This document shows, piece by piece, positions 11,131-23,654 of a DNA stretch of 64,000 nucleotides. The notes below the pieces were generated by a model that did not search any database, had not been told where the DNA came from, and saw only the letters and a list, made by a program, of their open reading frames with translations. The position numbers were made by a program, and so were the translations under genes. Every line of letters starts with the position of its first letter. Within the stretch, counting starts at the first letter, position 1. Origin of the DNA: Eleusine coracana subsp. coracana (taxonomy: Eukaryota; Streptophyta; Magnoliopsida; Poales; Poaceae); NCBI GenBank assembly GCA_032690845.1, contig CM064426.1, positions 70,172,403 to 70,236,402 on the forward strand, read 5' to 3'.

Positions 11131-12740
11131 ACAAACCGTATAATACATAATACAATTACTAAATGGATCCCAACTGGCTAGAAGAAATCGTGCATGTCTA
11201 TCTCTAAACCATCTCCATCTGACGTACAAATCTCAAATACTCGAAACATCCTGATGACAAATCTATCTCTAACTCAGATAAATATTCATCCATTTCCTTG
11301 GTTCTCAACATTGTTGAAGCCAGTACCTTCAACTCGAGAGGTTGCATCGTACAAGACCAGTGTCCACCACCATCGATCAGTTGCCTTTAGCTACACACCA
11401 GATAGGTAATACTAAAAGTATATCCCTGACAAATCTATCTCTAGCTTAGATAAATAATAATCCCTGATGATGCACACTTGAAATAGGCAACAAGGAGAAG
11501 CATTCGGCACCTACGACCTAAGTCACAAAGTTCCCGGAATGGTAGGGTCGAGGAACGGAAACGTGAGACAAGGTATGCAACTTATTAAAAACTGGTACGT
11601 CTGGAGTATACATCTTCGCAACGCTGATTTGGGAATGTGGAACGTGAACCAAAAAAATTTAGAATGATGGCTCGCTACAGATGGTTATTGGAACAACTAT
11701 TAAAACAAGAGAATAAGATAATATGGGCTATTCGAATAACTAACTACAGATGGCTCGTTGACGTCCACCTTCTTGCATAGGGACTAGAAAAATCGATAGC
11801 CCTCACCCTTCTCTCCTCTGAAATATCGTTTTTCCCCCGAGAATCCTTCTTTTTCACTAGGACAAGTTCCCACTAGCGACCTGTACGGTGACCCACGTTG
11901 TTTCCGTTCCACGTTTTGGAACGAAGTTCCCGGAACGAGAAATGTGGTCAAGTTCCACGTTCCCGGTGACTTAGCCTACGACAACACCAGATTCCTTGCA
12001 TCATCAAAGACAGAGCTCACTACCATCGATCAAGCCAGTTGGCTTGAACTACACCACAGAAAGGTTATTTGTTCATCTCTGTCTACGTTTAACAAATATA
12101 TGGTGAACAAACAATAGACTGGATCCTTAAATTTCTTATAGACAATCAATATATATCACTCTAGATATATAGCTGCTTCATCTTATAGAGAATTGTCATA
12201 GCTTAAGTGCCTAAATTTAGATTTAAGTATAAGGAACAATTTGATAAGATCAGGATCTTACTAACTCTGAATTTTACAAAACTGATATGTATAGTATAGT
12301 AGTATTTTTTTCACAGTCTTTGGAAATATCCACCGGAGCACGTGGTGGAATATTTTCATAGGATGACATGCATTATGAATGGATTATTTATTTTGGCATT
12401 TAAACTTTTATGCATTAGTTATTTAATATTTTCAAAATCACAGCTGCAGTGAATGTGCGAGACTATTTGTAGGATGGGTATTATTTCAATAACATTATAT
12501 TATAGATTAACCCCTACAAGAACTCAATTGGTAATAAATTGATCATGCATACATAATAAATTCCATGTGTTATGTGGTACAGAATGTCAAAAAAATTAGA
12601 GATTGGATACCTCCACATTTACCATTATTGTGTTCTTGTATATTGCAGGCAATATGACATATAAACCTGTCAGTGCATTGACAACAGAAAAAGACACATG
12701 GACAATCAAGGTCAAAGTAGCACTATGTAAGAAAAGCCTT

Positions 12741-12955
12741 TTAGTGACGCTTCTAGACTGTCATTAGTGACGCGTAAAAGACGCATCACTATTTCCGCGT
12801 CACTAATGTGAAGTCATTAGTGACGCAGTACACATTAATGACGCGTTTTGGTCTAGACGCGTCACTAATGTGAACGCGTCACTAATGTGTGAGTCATTAA
12901 TGATGTGTCTAGACCAAGATGCGTCACTATGTGTGAGTCATTAGTGACGAAACAA
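12741..12955. repeat. CACTA subterminal repeats, left
   Basis: At least ten copies of (T)AGTGACGCG or its complement CGCGTCACTA lie within 215 bp. They are the expected transposase-binding subterminal repeats, and the same motif occurs at the other end. Confidence 0.85.
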
Positions 12956-14844
12956 AAAAAATACACATGATGTGTACAGTTTTCTCTGAATTGCAAGTAA
13001 GGTGAATGTTTCTGTTTCAAATTAATTAAAAACTACATAGACAATATTAAACGTGCCAATAATTCAAAAAAAGTAAAGCACTGATGAAACTTGGCAATAG
13101 TATCCTACAGCAACAAAAAAGGATGCATCAAAATTTTGGTTAGACCATTTGTCACTCTAGAAGCATGGCTACTGTTCAGTATGTATCACCAGCAATCAAA
13201 TATAGGGTACACCATATGCATGGCTACTGTTCAGTATGTAAGAGCAATCTGACAGTAAAAAGACATGAAAGAAAAATAACTTGTCCTCTTTTTCAGATGC
13301 ATTCCTATAAAGAAATGCACAAACATGCAGACACTCAACATGGCATCAGATTCTGACTGCCCATCTGCTTTGTTCTCATCATCGAGAGATAACAAGCAAA
13401 AAATAAAAAAAAATGACAAAGTGATAGATTAATATGGACAGAAACATTTACAGACCTGTTCCACAGTAGCAGACCTTCAAGTGAGCCTGCGTTCATGCAA
13501 ATGGCAGCTAAATGAGTATTCAAGTACATGGTATGTCTTAAGTATCAAGCTAGGTTGTTCTAGAAAAGCAAGATGAATCACAAGGTTACAATGTTGAAGC
13601 ACGCGACAACCTTAATTTATCATTTCAGAACAAACATAATGTATCAGTTATGAAGAATTGTAGAAAAGCTGGTCTGGAGCCTACAAGCCTCACTGCAAAT
13701 TGATTTTGGCCAGCATTTATCAGAGAACTTGAGTATTCCATAAAGAGTATCAGCTGACTAACACAGCAATCTCATAAGATACAGAACCTATATGAATATT
13801 TGTATGTGTCATTAATTACACAAGATACATAGCGGTTCTTTCTATCTTTCTTTTTTTTCCAAATACGAAGAAACTGCATGCTAATACATTGCAATATAGG
13901 AGTCCAAAAGGAATCAGGCTATTTACAGTTCACATTTAGAAATCAGGTTATTTAGTGGTAGATCATTAATAAAGATCTTTGCTTCACAATAATTTGCTCT
14001 TATAGTACATTTAAAAAGATAAACCATGCAAAACAATCACAACAAAGATAACCAAGAGTATCACAGAAAATGATATGAGCACATAAATGCCACAAGTCAA
14101 GTCAAGCACTAAGTAAAACAACTCAACAATTAGGAATAGAATCAGGGACATAACTTCTGAATCTTAATTTTGCCCTAGTCAAAACGGTGTATGCGTAGCA
14201 GGAAGGAAACACACAAATTAGTAAGCCATCGTGCTACTGAACAATTCACATCAGGTGTTGACATCCTACAAAGCAAGGTGCAGGGCACAACTCAAACACA
14301 TGGTTTCACATGACTCTAAACAAGGAAGATAATAAACTAAATACTGCAGAATGTACAAGTGACACCTAGTCGTCGCCTAGGAACATGACAGGTTAAGATA
14401 ACAAGAATTGACCTCTTCTTTTTCAGAAAGACAGTAACAAAATGACTTTCCTGGTAAAATACCTTTGACAAGCTAGAGACTGAAGTCCACATCAGTGCAA
14501 AGCTGAAGTGCAAACCTGCCTCTTTTTTCTATTCAGTTCTCCTGGTTCTTCTCAAAATCACCCATTTTCTCTTTGCTTTGATCATGGTTCAAATATTCAT
14601 GCCTCAAACTCAAACTACATGGCAGAAGCAACTTCTATGAGTATTGAGTATCATTAACTTCCTAATTGAGAAAGTGCAGTGAGCAGAAAACAAAATAGAA
14701 GAGCTTTACATAAAAATAAACATAGCATGAGTAGCTCGTGAGGTCAGTTAGTGGATGGGTTTCTTCTCCACCTTTGCACGTAAGTATCAGAAAAATGAAG
14801 AACCGCGCCTGAGTAGGAATATGCAGACCACAACATAAAGCTTA

Positions 14845-16680
14845 CCTTTGCTAGAATTTCATTGATGAACTGCTCACCTCCCAGGACATGGACACCATTG
14901 ACTGGTAGTGTTGCTTAAACACTGTCATAATAAAAAATTAGTGAACATTAGAAAACAAAGAAAGTAATGGTACTAAGTTCAACTACATATACATTTTAGT
15001 GCTAGTTAGGTAGTTAAGCAGGGGGTGTCATCTAAAGTCTATATGTGCTACTGCCTATAACTTTTGATTCATGTCTGCTAGCGAGCAGTCACCTCAACTT
15101 GTGAATTATAAAACTTGACAGTACAGTCTTCAGTCCATTTGCTCAAATTGGTTAATTCAGATGTTATGGTATTCCACACTTTAAACATAGACATACTGAA
15201 ATAGAAAAGCAGTTCAGATATGAAAGAGCAGAAGTGCACAATTTACTCACCTCTAGTTCAGATATACAAATAGAAAAGAATGTTATGGTATGCCACACTT
15301 TAAGCTCTCATCACTGATGCATGTAGGCGACTTTCATTTTTCCATATAAATGGCAAACCAAGTATCAGGGTGATCAAAATTGTAGTCCTGAGCACATGCA
15401 GATTCTTCAAAGTCACCATTGGATTTATTTGACTATACTAGCTTCTTCAGAAGTCACCATTGGATTTATTTGACAATACTAGCTATCCCAAGCTAAGTAC
15501 GGACTAGGCTAGGATCCAAGACCATCAAATTCGATCTCCATACCTCACACACTATGCAAAACTAGTAAACTACAGAGCATTGAAGGTGAAGCTCTCTACC
15601 AGAAACAATTAAACAATCCATAGCACGAGCAGCTGACAGTTAACGCACCTGGTTGACGAGCACGACACGATGGTCGTGCAGCATACATCTCCTTGAAAGT
15701 ATTGCAAGTCACAACCATGAGTGACCAAGCTTTATTTCTTGTCATATAAGATGTACGTACAGTTTTGGTACTTTTTTCTCAGAAATTGACTGAATCAAAA
15801 CAGAGACCTAATATTGTGCGCATAATATAACAAAGCTAGGAAAATGAAAAATGAGTATATCCGTATCTGCTAGTCCTCTGAGATTGTAGTTTCGGCACTT
15901 GAGAAATGAGAACCTAAACAATTTCGCCGGATGATAGTCCACGTGCTAAGAGCTAAATTAATTTGTTTAGTAAACATTCTTTCCAGGCAGTGTAACTGTA
16001 ACAAATAAATTTGAAGATACGGAAATACTAGCAAGTTTAGTAAAGAAGCGCATTGTTTACTCCAGCAAAGTAGAGCACCCACACGAACAAAACACGAAGC
16101 ATAGCAGAAAATTGACACCAGCGTCGCTAACAGGAAAAGCAAATTTGTGCAACCGCATGACCAGCAGGAAAAAGACCAGGAAGAGGAGGCCAGCAGGCAG
16201 TGCAGGCAGCAATGAGCGAGTCTGACTCACCATCCGAGGGCGGGGAACCCAAGCGGGAGGAGCAGCGCCTGGAAGCCGAGGGCAGGGAACGCGAGCGGGA
16301 GGAGCAGCGCCTGGAAGCCGAGGCTGCCGCAGCTCTCGGGACGGGCAGCCACGCGTCGCAGGAGTCAAGGCGCATCAGGTGGCCCACCTCCTCCAGGTAC
16401 CCGTGCGCCTCCATGACGCCGTCCACCACCTTCTCTGAGGCCTCATCGTCGACGAGGCGCACAGATCTGGGAGAACCGGGGCTTCAGGAACACGGAGGGA
16501 AGGGAGTGGAGCGAGAGAAATCCAGGTGAGCTGACGCGAGTGAAGCAAAGCGAGAGGAAGGGGGGAGCTCGCGCTATCTAGGAGGGCAAAGAGGGTGGCA
16601 TCACGGGAGGGATGGAGCGGCGCTGGCGGTGGAAGTGAAGGGGCTGCGCCGGGGAAGAGAGAGAAGAAGAGCATAGGGAA
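14845..16680 (-). pseudogene. Exon-like host segments inside the CACTA element (possible captured gene)
   Basis: On the minus strand a GC-rich block at about 16680-16200 looks like a 5' region plus first exon, with frame LVDDEASEKVVDGVMEAHG open around 16462-16330. A second exon-like piece at 14920-14847 reads LPVNGVHVLGGEQFINEIL and ends in a good donor (AAG|GTAAGC). A third candidate near 15690-15650 ends at AG|GTGCGT. I do not recognise the gene. GC-rich first exon, matching orientation and splice sites point to a transduplicated gene fragment, but reading-frame continuity across the pieces was not shown. Confidence 0.4.
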
Positions 16681-16780
16681 GGGAAAGGGAGCGGAGAGAG
16701 AGGGGACGCGACGGACGTGAACAGTCGTGGCTATGAACCGAGTTCAATAATTTTTTCGGGTCCATGTCCAACAAATAGGT

Positions 16781-16975
16781 GACACGTATATAAGAAAAGC
16801 GTCACTAATTATAAGGCCACATTATTAGTGACACGTCCAGCTTAAAAACGTCACTATTATGATGTTATTAATGACGCATTTTCGTGATGGGACTTAATTT
16901 AGTGACGCATTCAGATTTTACCCGCACTATTATCAGATTAGTAACACTTCTCTTCAGAAGCGTCACTAATTATGA
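16781..16975. repeat. CACTA subterminal repeats, right
   Basis: Copies of AGTGACGC/GCGTCACTA in both orientations sit next to the right terminal inverted repeat and mirror the left end. Confidence 0.8.
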
Positions 16976-19710
16976 TATATTTTTTTTGCCTTCCTTACAT
17001 AGTGTAGCAAGGAGCTTATCAACACTGATATGATTATGGTAAAATCATTAATGTCTTAAAATTTAAATACTTAACAACCTACTGGCACTAAAATTTATTA
17101 TAAAGAATAATATGATACATCCATCTATCAGGAAACAATTGGTTAGCAAGTTCAAGCCAAAAATCAGAGAAAAGTCAATCTACATCTTAAAGAACATAAA
17201 AGTGGAGAAGTATAAAAAGTACCATGTATTAAAGAATACAGATAAAATCAATTTCTTGTATAATACTTTGGTGAAGTGGGCTGCAGAAGGATCAAACAGT
17301 TTCCTGGACTACTGCTTTGAGTTTGCTGACAACGAAGTACTACGGAGCAGGAAAAACAGTGACAGCTCAGGTATGTAAACATTCACCTAAAAATAAAGGA
17401 ATAAAATATATCTAATATATATTGAATGTTTTCCTACAGATATTATTGGTCTACTTAGTCAAATCAAACCGATAGAGCAAAGAATAGTAAACAAGAACGC
17501 AAGCAGGCAAAGAGCAAAACATATCTGTGAGCCAACTCCTAGATGTGTTTTTTCTCTATTTTGCACTATTGATGTATATATACACACCAAAAAAATATTG
17601 CAAAAGCTCATTTAATTATATTTTAAAGTGATGAAAAGATCAAGTTAACTCTCTGGGGAGATGACTTGGCAAATATGGTTGAAAAAAATCTTCTAGGCAA
17701 ACAAAGTGTTTTGATTGTTACTTCAAATATAGGAAAAAGATTCCAAGTGAGGTTTCCAAATATACTCATTCCTTTTTGCACTCATTGAAAATATTATTAA
17801 CTCATGCAAACACTCCAGGATTAGCATTGCGTACAACAAGTGCAACACAAGTTTACATAAATATGGACATAGTTGAAACTATGGAGATTCAACTTAGGTA
17901 AAATAACTTTTTGCATACCTTTTGAGTTTTCCCTGTGATGAGCAGTACTTGCAAAGATGAGCAGTACTTGCAAACAGAACCTTATTCTTTCACTAATACA
18001 TTTTTCTACTAAATATTGTTTGTAGCTTATCTATGAAAGATGTTTTACCAATAATGAAGGATGTTGATGGGAGTAATCAGGGTACTGTTGAAGAACAAAT
18101 GTTTTACAACAGAAGATCCTTGAAAGAAATCACAGGAATATGATACAGTGACATAAAAAAAGGGGTGTGTGCATATACCTTATCGATGCTTCATATCTTC
18201 CATATTTTATTGTACCTAATCTATCCATTCTAAAATTTGGTAATAGGAATTTATATGTACAACCAAGGCAAGAATTGATAGTACAAATAATAACTGGTGG
18301 TACACGGCTTGCAAAAAATGCTGGTGTGCGGCAAGAAAGGAATCCAATACTTACATATGTGACTCACACGTGTAACAAAATAGCAGTAAATCCAGAACCA
18401 AGGTAAGGAAAGGTTTATAATTATATATTTCTTCCTTTTTTATACTAACTAAGAACTACAAAATCTCCAAATAAGTGATGACACAACAACAACTACATGT
18501 ATGATTTTTAGTGAGATAGCACAAAAAAATGTTTAGAAACAAGTCTGCCTCAACCATGTTTAAGGACCAAAATGGAGATTCCAAATAGTTAGTGTATATA
18601 TAAATCACAAAAGAATTGAAACCTTTCATTAATTTTTGTTTCATGCAGTGGATGTGGCAGTAAGAAAGAACAATACGTGGACAGAAAAAGAAGCTGAAGA
18701 AGAGTCATCCAACGTCAAGGACTACTACTTCCAGTTTCCTAATAGGGATGACCAGAGCTCCGGTATATAAACCACTTTACTTAAATATATTTAACAAAAT
18801 AATCAATGATATATGTCAATATTCTTTCTTTCTTCTTGCAGGTAATGTCAATCTACTTAGCAAAATGATTCTGAGAAAACAAAGAAATGTAAACAAAAGC
18901 ACAAGAGCACAAAATACTACATGCTTCCAGGATGCTATGGCTATCTATCATTCGGCTGGATATCCTGTAATAGTAATTAGCTTTGCATGTAACATCAACT
19001 GGCCAGAGATACAACAGATGCTAGCAGTAGAAGGAACTCAAAAACCATCGGACAGACCAGATATTGTTTCTAGGATATTCTGAATAAAGCTAAAGGAAAT
19101 GATAAGAGACATAAAGGAAAGAGAAAACTTCAAAAAAGCAACCTCAAGTAATGATCCTATCATTAATCAATATATCAAAGCTTATTACTACTAATTTGAA
19201 TTTGAGCTAATATTTTTTATTTCATTGCAGTTATTAACACAATTGAATTCAAAAATAGGGGCCTTCCACATGCCCATATAATGATCTTCCTCAATAACGA
19301 AACTAAATGCCAAGTGCCCTCAGAGATCAGCAAAAATTCAATTGCAAAGGTCTCCACAATTATCTATCAAGCCTGATGCTTCCGTTGGTTTTGCTATTAT
19401 AAAAATTGTAGTATTGCATATTATCAGTTCATAGATTCACATTCTTTTCAGTGAACATGTGGTCACAAAAATTGTTTCATACTGTCTTAATAATGTTGTG
19501 ATTTCACAAATAATCCTAGCCAAAATGATGTTGCAAACTTGCATAAAAAATTATAATCAGATTATGTAGCAAAATGATTTCATCTCTATGCTATATTAGA
19601 AGGCAAACCATAGTTTTGTCATCAGGACTATCTAGGAGAGTTAAAATGTAAGAATAAAAAATACACAGTCAATGTCTAGCATGCGTAATTGCACGGACCA
19701 CTTGATCTAG

Positions 19711-20116
19711 TTACTAAACAGGACCTATATGTTTCAGAAAAAAAGATATTACTGTGCTGAGAGTACAGCGGGACAAATCACGTTTTCCCTTCTAGCAGCT
19801 AAATAACCACCATGCACATGTGTTAGGCTGCGGATGGTCACCCGTCTTAGCTTGCCGTCGCTCCGTATATTTCTGTTTGATTCGACGTTGAAAGAATACG
19901 GTGTCTCGCCGTCAAAATGGCATCCAACGGTTCGAGCCCGCCGGTCAACCGACTTACCTTACCGGGATATTTCCAAATGGCGGCGCCGTAGCTTCAGCGC
20001 GGGCAGGCCCGACAAAAGTTCGGTATCGTATAAGTACATTAATTCGTCGCCTTCTTCCCTTGCTTTGCTCTGTTCCTGCCTAGGTGTCTGCACCGTGTAG
20101 GCGTTGTAGTATGTAT
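19711..20116. other. Upstream region of the first bHLH gene
   Basis: No convincing ORF. Near 20067-20100 the motif TGTTCCTGCCTAGGTGTCTG matches a segment found twice upstream of the second bHLH gene (30815-30895 and 31191-31270), so this is part of the duplicated 5' flank. Confidence 0.5.
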
Positions 20117-20443
20117 GTGTTTGTTTTCACTCCTCTGATTTTTAGATCTGTCATATCAAATATTGTGATACTAATTAGGAGTATTAAATATAAATTACTG
20201 ATAAAATCCAGTCTATAACCCTCTCTCTAAATGACGAGATAAATCTATTAAAACTAATTAGGTCATGATTAGATAATGTGATGCTATAGTAAATATCTCT
20301 TAATGATGATTTAATTAAACTTAATGAATTTGTGATACGCATTCAACTCTATAATTAATTTATATTTAATATATATTTAATAATTATATATAATATTTTA
20401 ATAATTAATATAATCTTACTAAAATTTAGACCCAAAGAAACAC
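20117..20443. mobile_element. MITE, copy 1 of a family with three copies here
   Basis: A 327-bp AT-rich element with short inverted ends (GTGTTTG... and ...AAACAC). Its body contains CTAATTAGGAGTATTAAATAT and ATTAGATAATGTGATGCTA. The same sequence occurs at 24149-24485 and inverted at 43719-44050. I see no clear TSD. It resembles abundant rice hAT-like MITEs. Confidence 0.7.
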
Positions 20444-20637
20444 TATAGCTACCAGACACAAGATACCTGAGCTAGTAGGCCTACGTGGCTATGTACGTGA
20501 CCTCAGATTCCATCCGTTTCTATCTGCGCAGCCGCTCTGCCCCTCTTGCGGGAAACCGGGTCCAATCAAGAGCTGCAGCGTCTGGCTTTTTCCTTTCATT
20601 ACACCTGAGCACATCCTAGAAGCATCGAACGCACGCC

Positions 20638-20646
20638 TACATAAAG
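20638..20646 (+). promoter_or_regulatory. Possible TATA box of the first bHLH gene
   Basis: ACATAAAGA lies about 85 bp upstream of the ATG at 20728. The second bHLH gene has its TATA box about 95 bp upstream of its ATG, with the same AGAGAGCATA sequence just after it. Confidence 0.45.
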
Positions 20647-20727
20647 AGAGAGCATAGACGCCCAAGTTTCTATTGCTTCTCCGTGTCGAAGAATTTAGGT
20701 TTCTTCCCTTTAATTTGGTGCATCGAG

Positions 20728-22922
20728 ATGGAATTCCCCGATGAGCATACTCCACCTGCAGGTGGACTTTGGTGCTACAATGAGAACATCACTGGAGAGG
20801 CGGCTACCGATGACGACCAACAATTCCTCCCCGGCATGTTTAGCGATTACTGCAGGTATGAGTGGTATCTCAGCTCACTACTCATGCAATCCATCTACCG
20901 TGCATACTGTACAGATCTTTGCAATGATGTGCATATGGAGCGGTATATATACGCCGTGTACTCGTTCATGTGTTCAGGATTTATTTACTAGGCACAAATG
21001 GCAGTATCATAATTCACAGTTCATCTGTGTATACAGAGAACCTGTGAATATAAGCACTCGATCACCATAGCGTATAGATATGATCATATGTGTACGTATA
21101 TGCATATGCATGTGTCTCAGGGATCGGATGCAATAATGGCCGGTCCCATACTAAATAAGTTTGCTCGTGATAAGCTACTTTCAAATTCTCATGTTGGTTG
21201 TGTTTATGTATACATGCGGAACAAAGCAGCAGGTCCTATATGTTACTATATCCCTGCGCATATGTATCTTATTAGATAGAGTTTCTATTAGATAGAGTTT
21301 TTAGTCGGTTTGCTTCCAAAATAATAAAAACACAAGGATTAGGGGGAGATTTGTTACTATATGTAGTCTTATAGAATACGCATCTCATTTGCGTCGATCT
21401 TGTACAGAGGTAATCCATTCGACCTGCCATGGCAACAAGGTGGAGCCGGCGGCGACAACGCCATGTTCATGGACATGGCGGCGGTCTCCGGCCACAGCAT
21501 GCCGCCGCCGGTGCACGAGCCCGAGGTGCTGCCTGCTGATGGCCCTCCAGAAAACGAGATGGCGTCGTGGCTCTCTTCGATTGTGAGAGGTGATCAGTGC
21601 GTCCCACCGTCGATGACGGATAAAACGGAAGCGATGAGCACCACAAAGGTACGTTTATATGCATGCATGGTTTCATACCGAATTACGTATGTATCGTGGG
21701 TGTATTTCCTGATTGGATTCAAATACCAGTATTTTAGAAAAAAGAATAGCATATACTAGGTTTGGCACTTTGGCTGGATGGTGCTGTTCTTCAATCAAGA
21801 GTATATTTTGAAAAATCGGTGCTTCAAGTAACAGATGAAAAGGGTAATACCAAAATATTACTGTCCATCCAAGGCCCAAGTTTTGTATGTTTTCTCCCAA
21901 AGTTCTGGACACCGTATGGACTAATAAGGAGATGGGAGATACTTTTTTTCAGTTATTTCCTGAGATGGGGTGTTGATTCTCCTCTATTCTATTTTTAACT
22001 AGAGCTCAATAATGGCCACCGTACTTTATCACGTACTAGTATCTTATTAATACAGCCCTCCCTTCTTGTTCTAATAGTAAGGAACTTGTTCTAATAGTAC
22101 CTCTTAATTTCATTGTGACTGTAACAGCAGGACGCAGCAGATGCCTCCAGAGCGAAGAGCAAGGCAGCAGCAGAAATGTCCAGGAGGCGTCACCAAGGAG
22201 AAGCACACAACCTCACAGAGAAGGTGCTACAATTTACCTAATTGCACTAGATCTGCATCATCACCAGTAGTACAATTTGTCTCATAAGATCATGTTTTGT
22301 GTTTACGCTTTGCAGAAGCGAAGGTGCAAGATCAACGAGAGGCTAAAGACGCTTCAGCAGCTCGTCCCGGGATGCGACAAGGTGAGATCGCCGGTTTTCT
22401 TTATATATATTATTCTTTATAGACGACGGGGTGTGTGGCAAGGCGATATCGGATCATATTCCTTTTTTAGGAAATTTAAGGATGCCAGTGATCTCGATCG
22501 GTGCACGTACCGACACAAATCTTCCTATTTGCATGTTCTAGCATTGACACATGTCCCTTCTTTTCTGCCGTGTAAAACATTTCCAGCAGTCCAACCACGC
22601 CTCGACGCTGGAGCAGACCATCCAGTACCTCAAGTGGCTGCAGCACCTGGTCCAGGCCAAGGCAAAGCATGTCCGTACACCGGCGGCGACTACTCCGGCA
22701 GCGTACCCAGTGGTCCTTGGGCAGCTGCCCATGGTTTCGTACCGGCCCCTTGTGCCGTGCGCTGCCCACTACCCTGCACCTGCGATGTTGGTGCCTGCGG
22801 CGGCTCCCCTCTACCCGATTCCGGCGGCAGCGCTTCCTCCGGCAACCTCTGGTGCTGATTCTGATTCTAGCCATCGCCATGGCGCAGCAAGCAGCAGCGT
22901 GCTCAAGAGGGGAAGAAACTAG
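20728..22922 (+). CDS. PIF-like bHLH transcription factor, copy 1 (five exons)
   Basis: Exons are 20728-20855, 21408-21648, 22128-22223, 22316-22381 and 22590-22922. All have GT-AG borders and join in frame to give about 286-287 residues. The N-terminus has GLWCY and FDLPWQQGG (residues 47-55), like a weakened phytochrome-binding APB motif. Next comes ENEMASWLSSIV (91-102), like the DEMxSWL block of phytochrome-interacting factors. The bHLH spans exons 3-5. Its basic region EAHNLTEKKRRCKINERLK keeps His150, Glu154 and Arg158, the residues that read a G-box (CACGTG). Helix 2 is STLEQTIQYLKWLQHLV, and the tail is Pro/Ala-rich. It is expected to be a nuclear dimeric DNA-binding protein. The family assignment is firm and the biological role is unknown. 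Exons 3 and 5 have NAGNAG acceptors. Confidence 0.9.
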
Positions 22923-23654
22923 GCGTAAATTACCTGATCACTAGGTACAGTATCTTCCAGTGTAGTATCAAGTACTCAGCCAGCTTACTGTTTACTAGGA
23001 ACAGAGTGGAGTTTCTGGCATCAGAAACGAGCTAATCACAGAAGTAATTGAAGTCTGTTATTGGTTTTTTTTTCCTTTTTGTGCAGGAGTTCTGTTGTGG
23101 CAGAAATTAGCTACGAGATTGGCACTCCTTGTGATTCCTTGTCACCAGCATGACTACTAGATTTATATATACTACTAGATTGTTATAGTTTTATGTTAAT
23201 TACTACTAGATTTGCAGTGTTTATGTATAGTTTTAGGATTCTACTAGTTTGTTATAATATTTTCATTTGAGGTTTTATTACTATTTGGGATTGTATCCGG
23301 TTAGGCAAGAAAGGACATTGCACTACCTCTGTGTTCTCATTTATAATTGAAAAAAACAGGTTGTCCAATTCCAATTTTAAATTAGATCCTCGTATATTAT
23401 TGAGAACATATGGACAGCAGGAAGGTAAGGCTTCCCTACTTGGCTACTTGGTGCTTGCACATTGTGCTGGCCACACACTTCATAAAATAACTTTTATGTT
23501 TTTGTACTCGTTTCATATAATTATTTGCACTCAATCCACTGGTTCTCGTATTGCTACAGTAGCTGCGCTACATTACTACTCATAGCAGCAACCCCACGGG
23601 CTTCTTGTTTTTTTACTGGGAAAGGATTTCACACTTCAGATTTTAGTGAGTGAG
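22923..23654 (+). other. 3' UTR and downstream flank of bHLH copy 1
   Basis: There is no ORF of interest. The stretch after the stop (TACTACTAGATTTGCAGTGT, TTTTATTACTATTTGGGATTG) matches the region after bHLH copy 2 around 33715-33815, so the duplication includes the 3' flank. A possible 3' UTR intron acceptor (TTTTTGTGCAG) lies near 23086, as in copy 2 near 33558. Confidence 0.5.

Larger units (their letters stand above)
12721..17004. mobile_element. CACTA (En/Spm) transposon, non-autonomous
   Basis: The left end is CACTATGTAAGAAAAG at 12721 and the right end is CCTTCCTTACATAGTG at 17004, which are near-perfect inverted repeats. The 3-bp TSD is TAG at 12718-12720 and 17005-17007. Subterminal regions are packed with TAGTGACGC motifs in both orientations. 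At 4284 bp it shows no TNPD transposase frame and must be moved in trans. It interrupts the first coding exon of the RPA-like gene. The interior (13.0-16.7 kb) holds exon-like pieces on the minus strand, described separately. Confidence 0.93.
12651..19081 (+). pseudogene. Replication protein A 70-kDa subunit-like gene (RPA1), disrupted
   Basis: Exon-like pieces in order resemble RPA large subunits, which bind single-stranded DNA through OB folds. At 12651 an ATG after a good acceptor gives MTYKPVSALTTEKDTWTIKV, cut by the CACTA insertion at 12721 and resuming at 17005. At 17112-17372 there is an ORF with SIRKQLVSKFKPKI. Near 17440 is IIGLLSQIKPI, and at 17640-17900 LTLWGDDLANMVEKN followed by TSATQVYINMD. 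At 18295 is the zinc-binding C-terminal segment (WWYTACKKCWCAARK, then a CDSH). Frameshifts and stops separate several pieces, for example a TAA after the zinc segment. 18748-19081 is an open exon that I cannot place. The gene sits inside the Helitron and shares its orientation. It is not functional. Confidence 0.75.
10745..19710 (+). mobile_element. Putative Helitron carrying an RPA70-like gene
   Basis: The proposed 5' end is TCTATTTAATAATAAAAG at 10745, preceded by A. The proposed 3' end is CTAG at 19707-19710, followed by T. About 10 bases upstream of that end lies a decayed short hairpin around GCGTAATTGCACGG. TC start, hairpin, CTRR end and A/T insertion site are Helitron rules. The cargo, an intron-containing RPA1-type gene, is the accessory gene often found on plant Helitrons. 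No Rep/helicase ORF is present, so this is non-autonomous. A CACTA element (12721-17004) is nested inside, and without it the element is about 4.7 kb. The hairpin is imperfect, so the exact borders are inferred. Confidence 0.6.
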
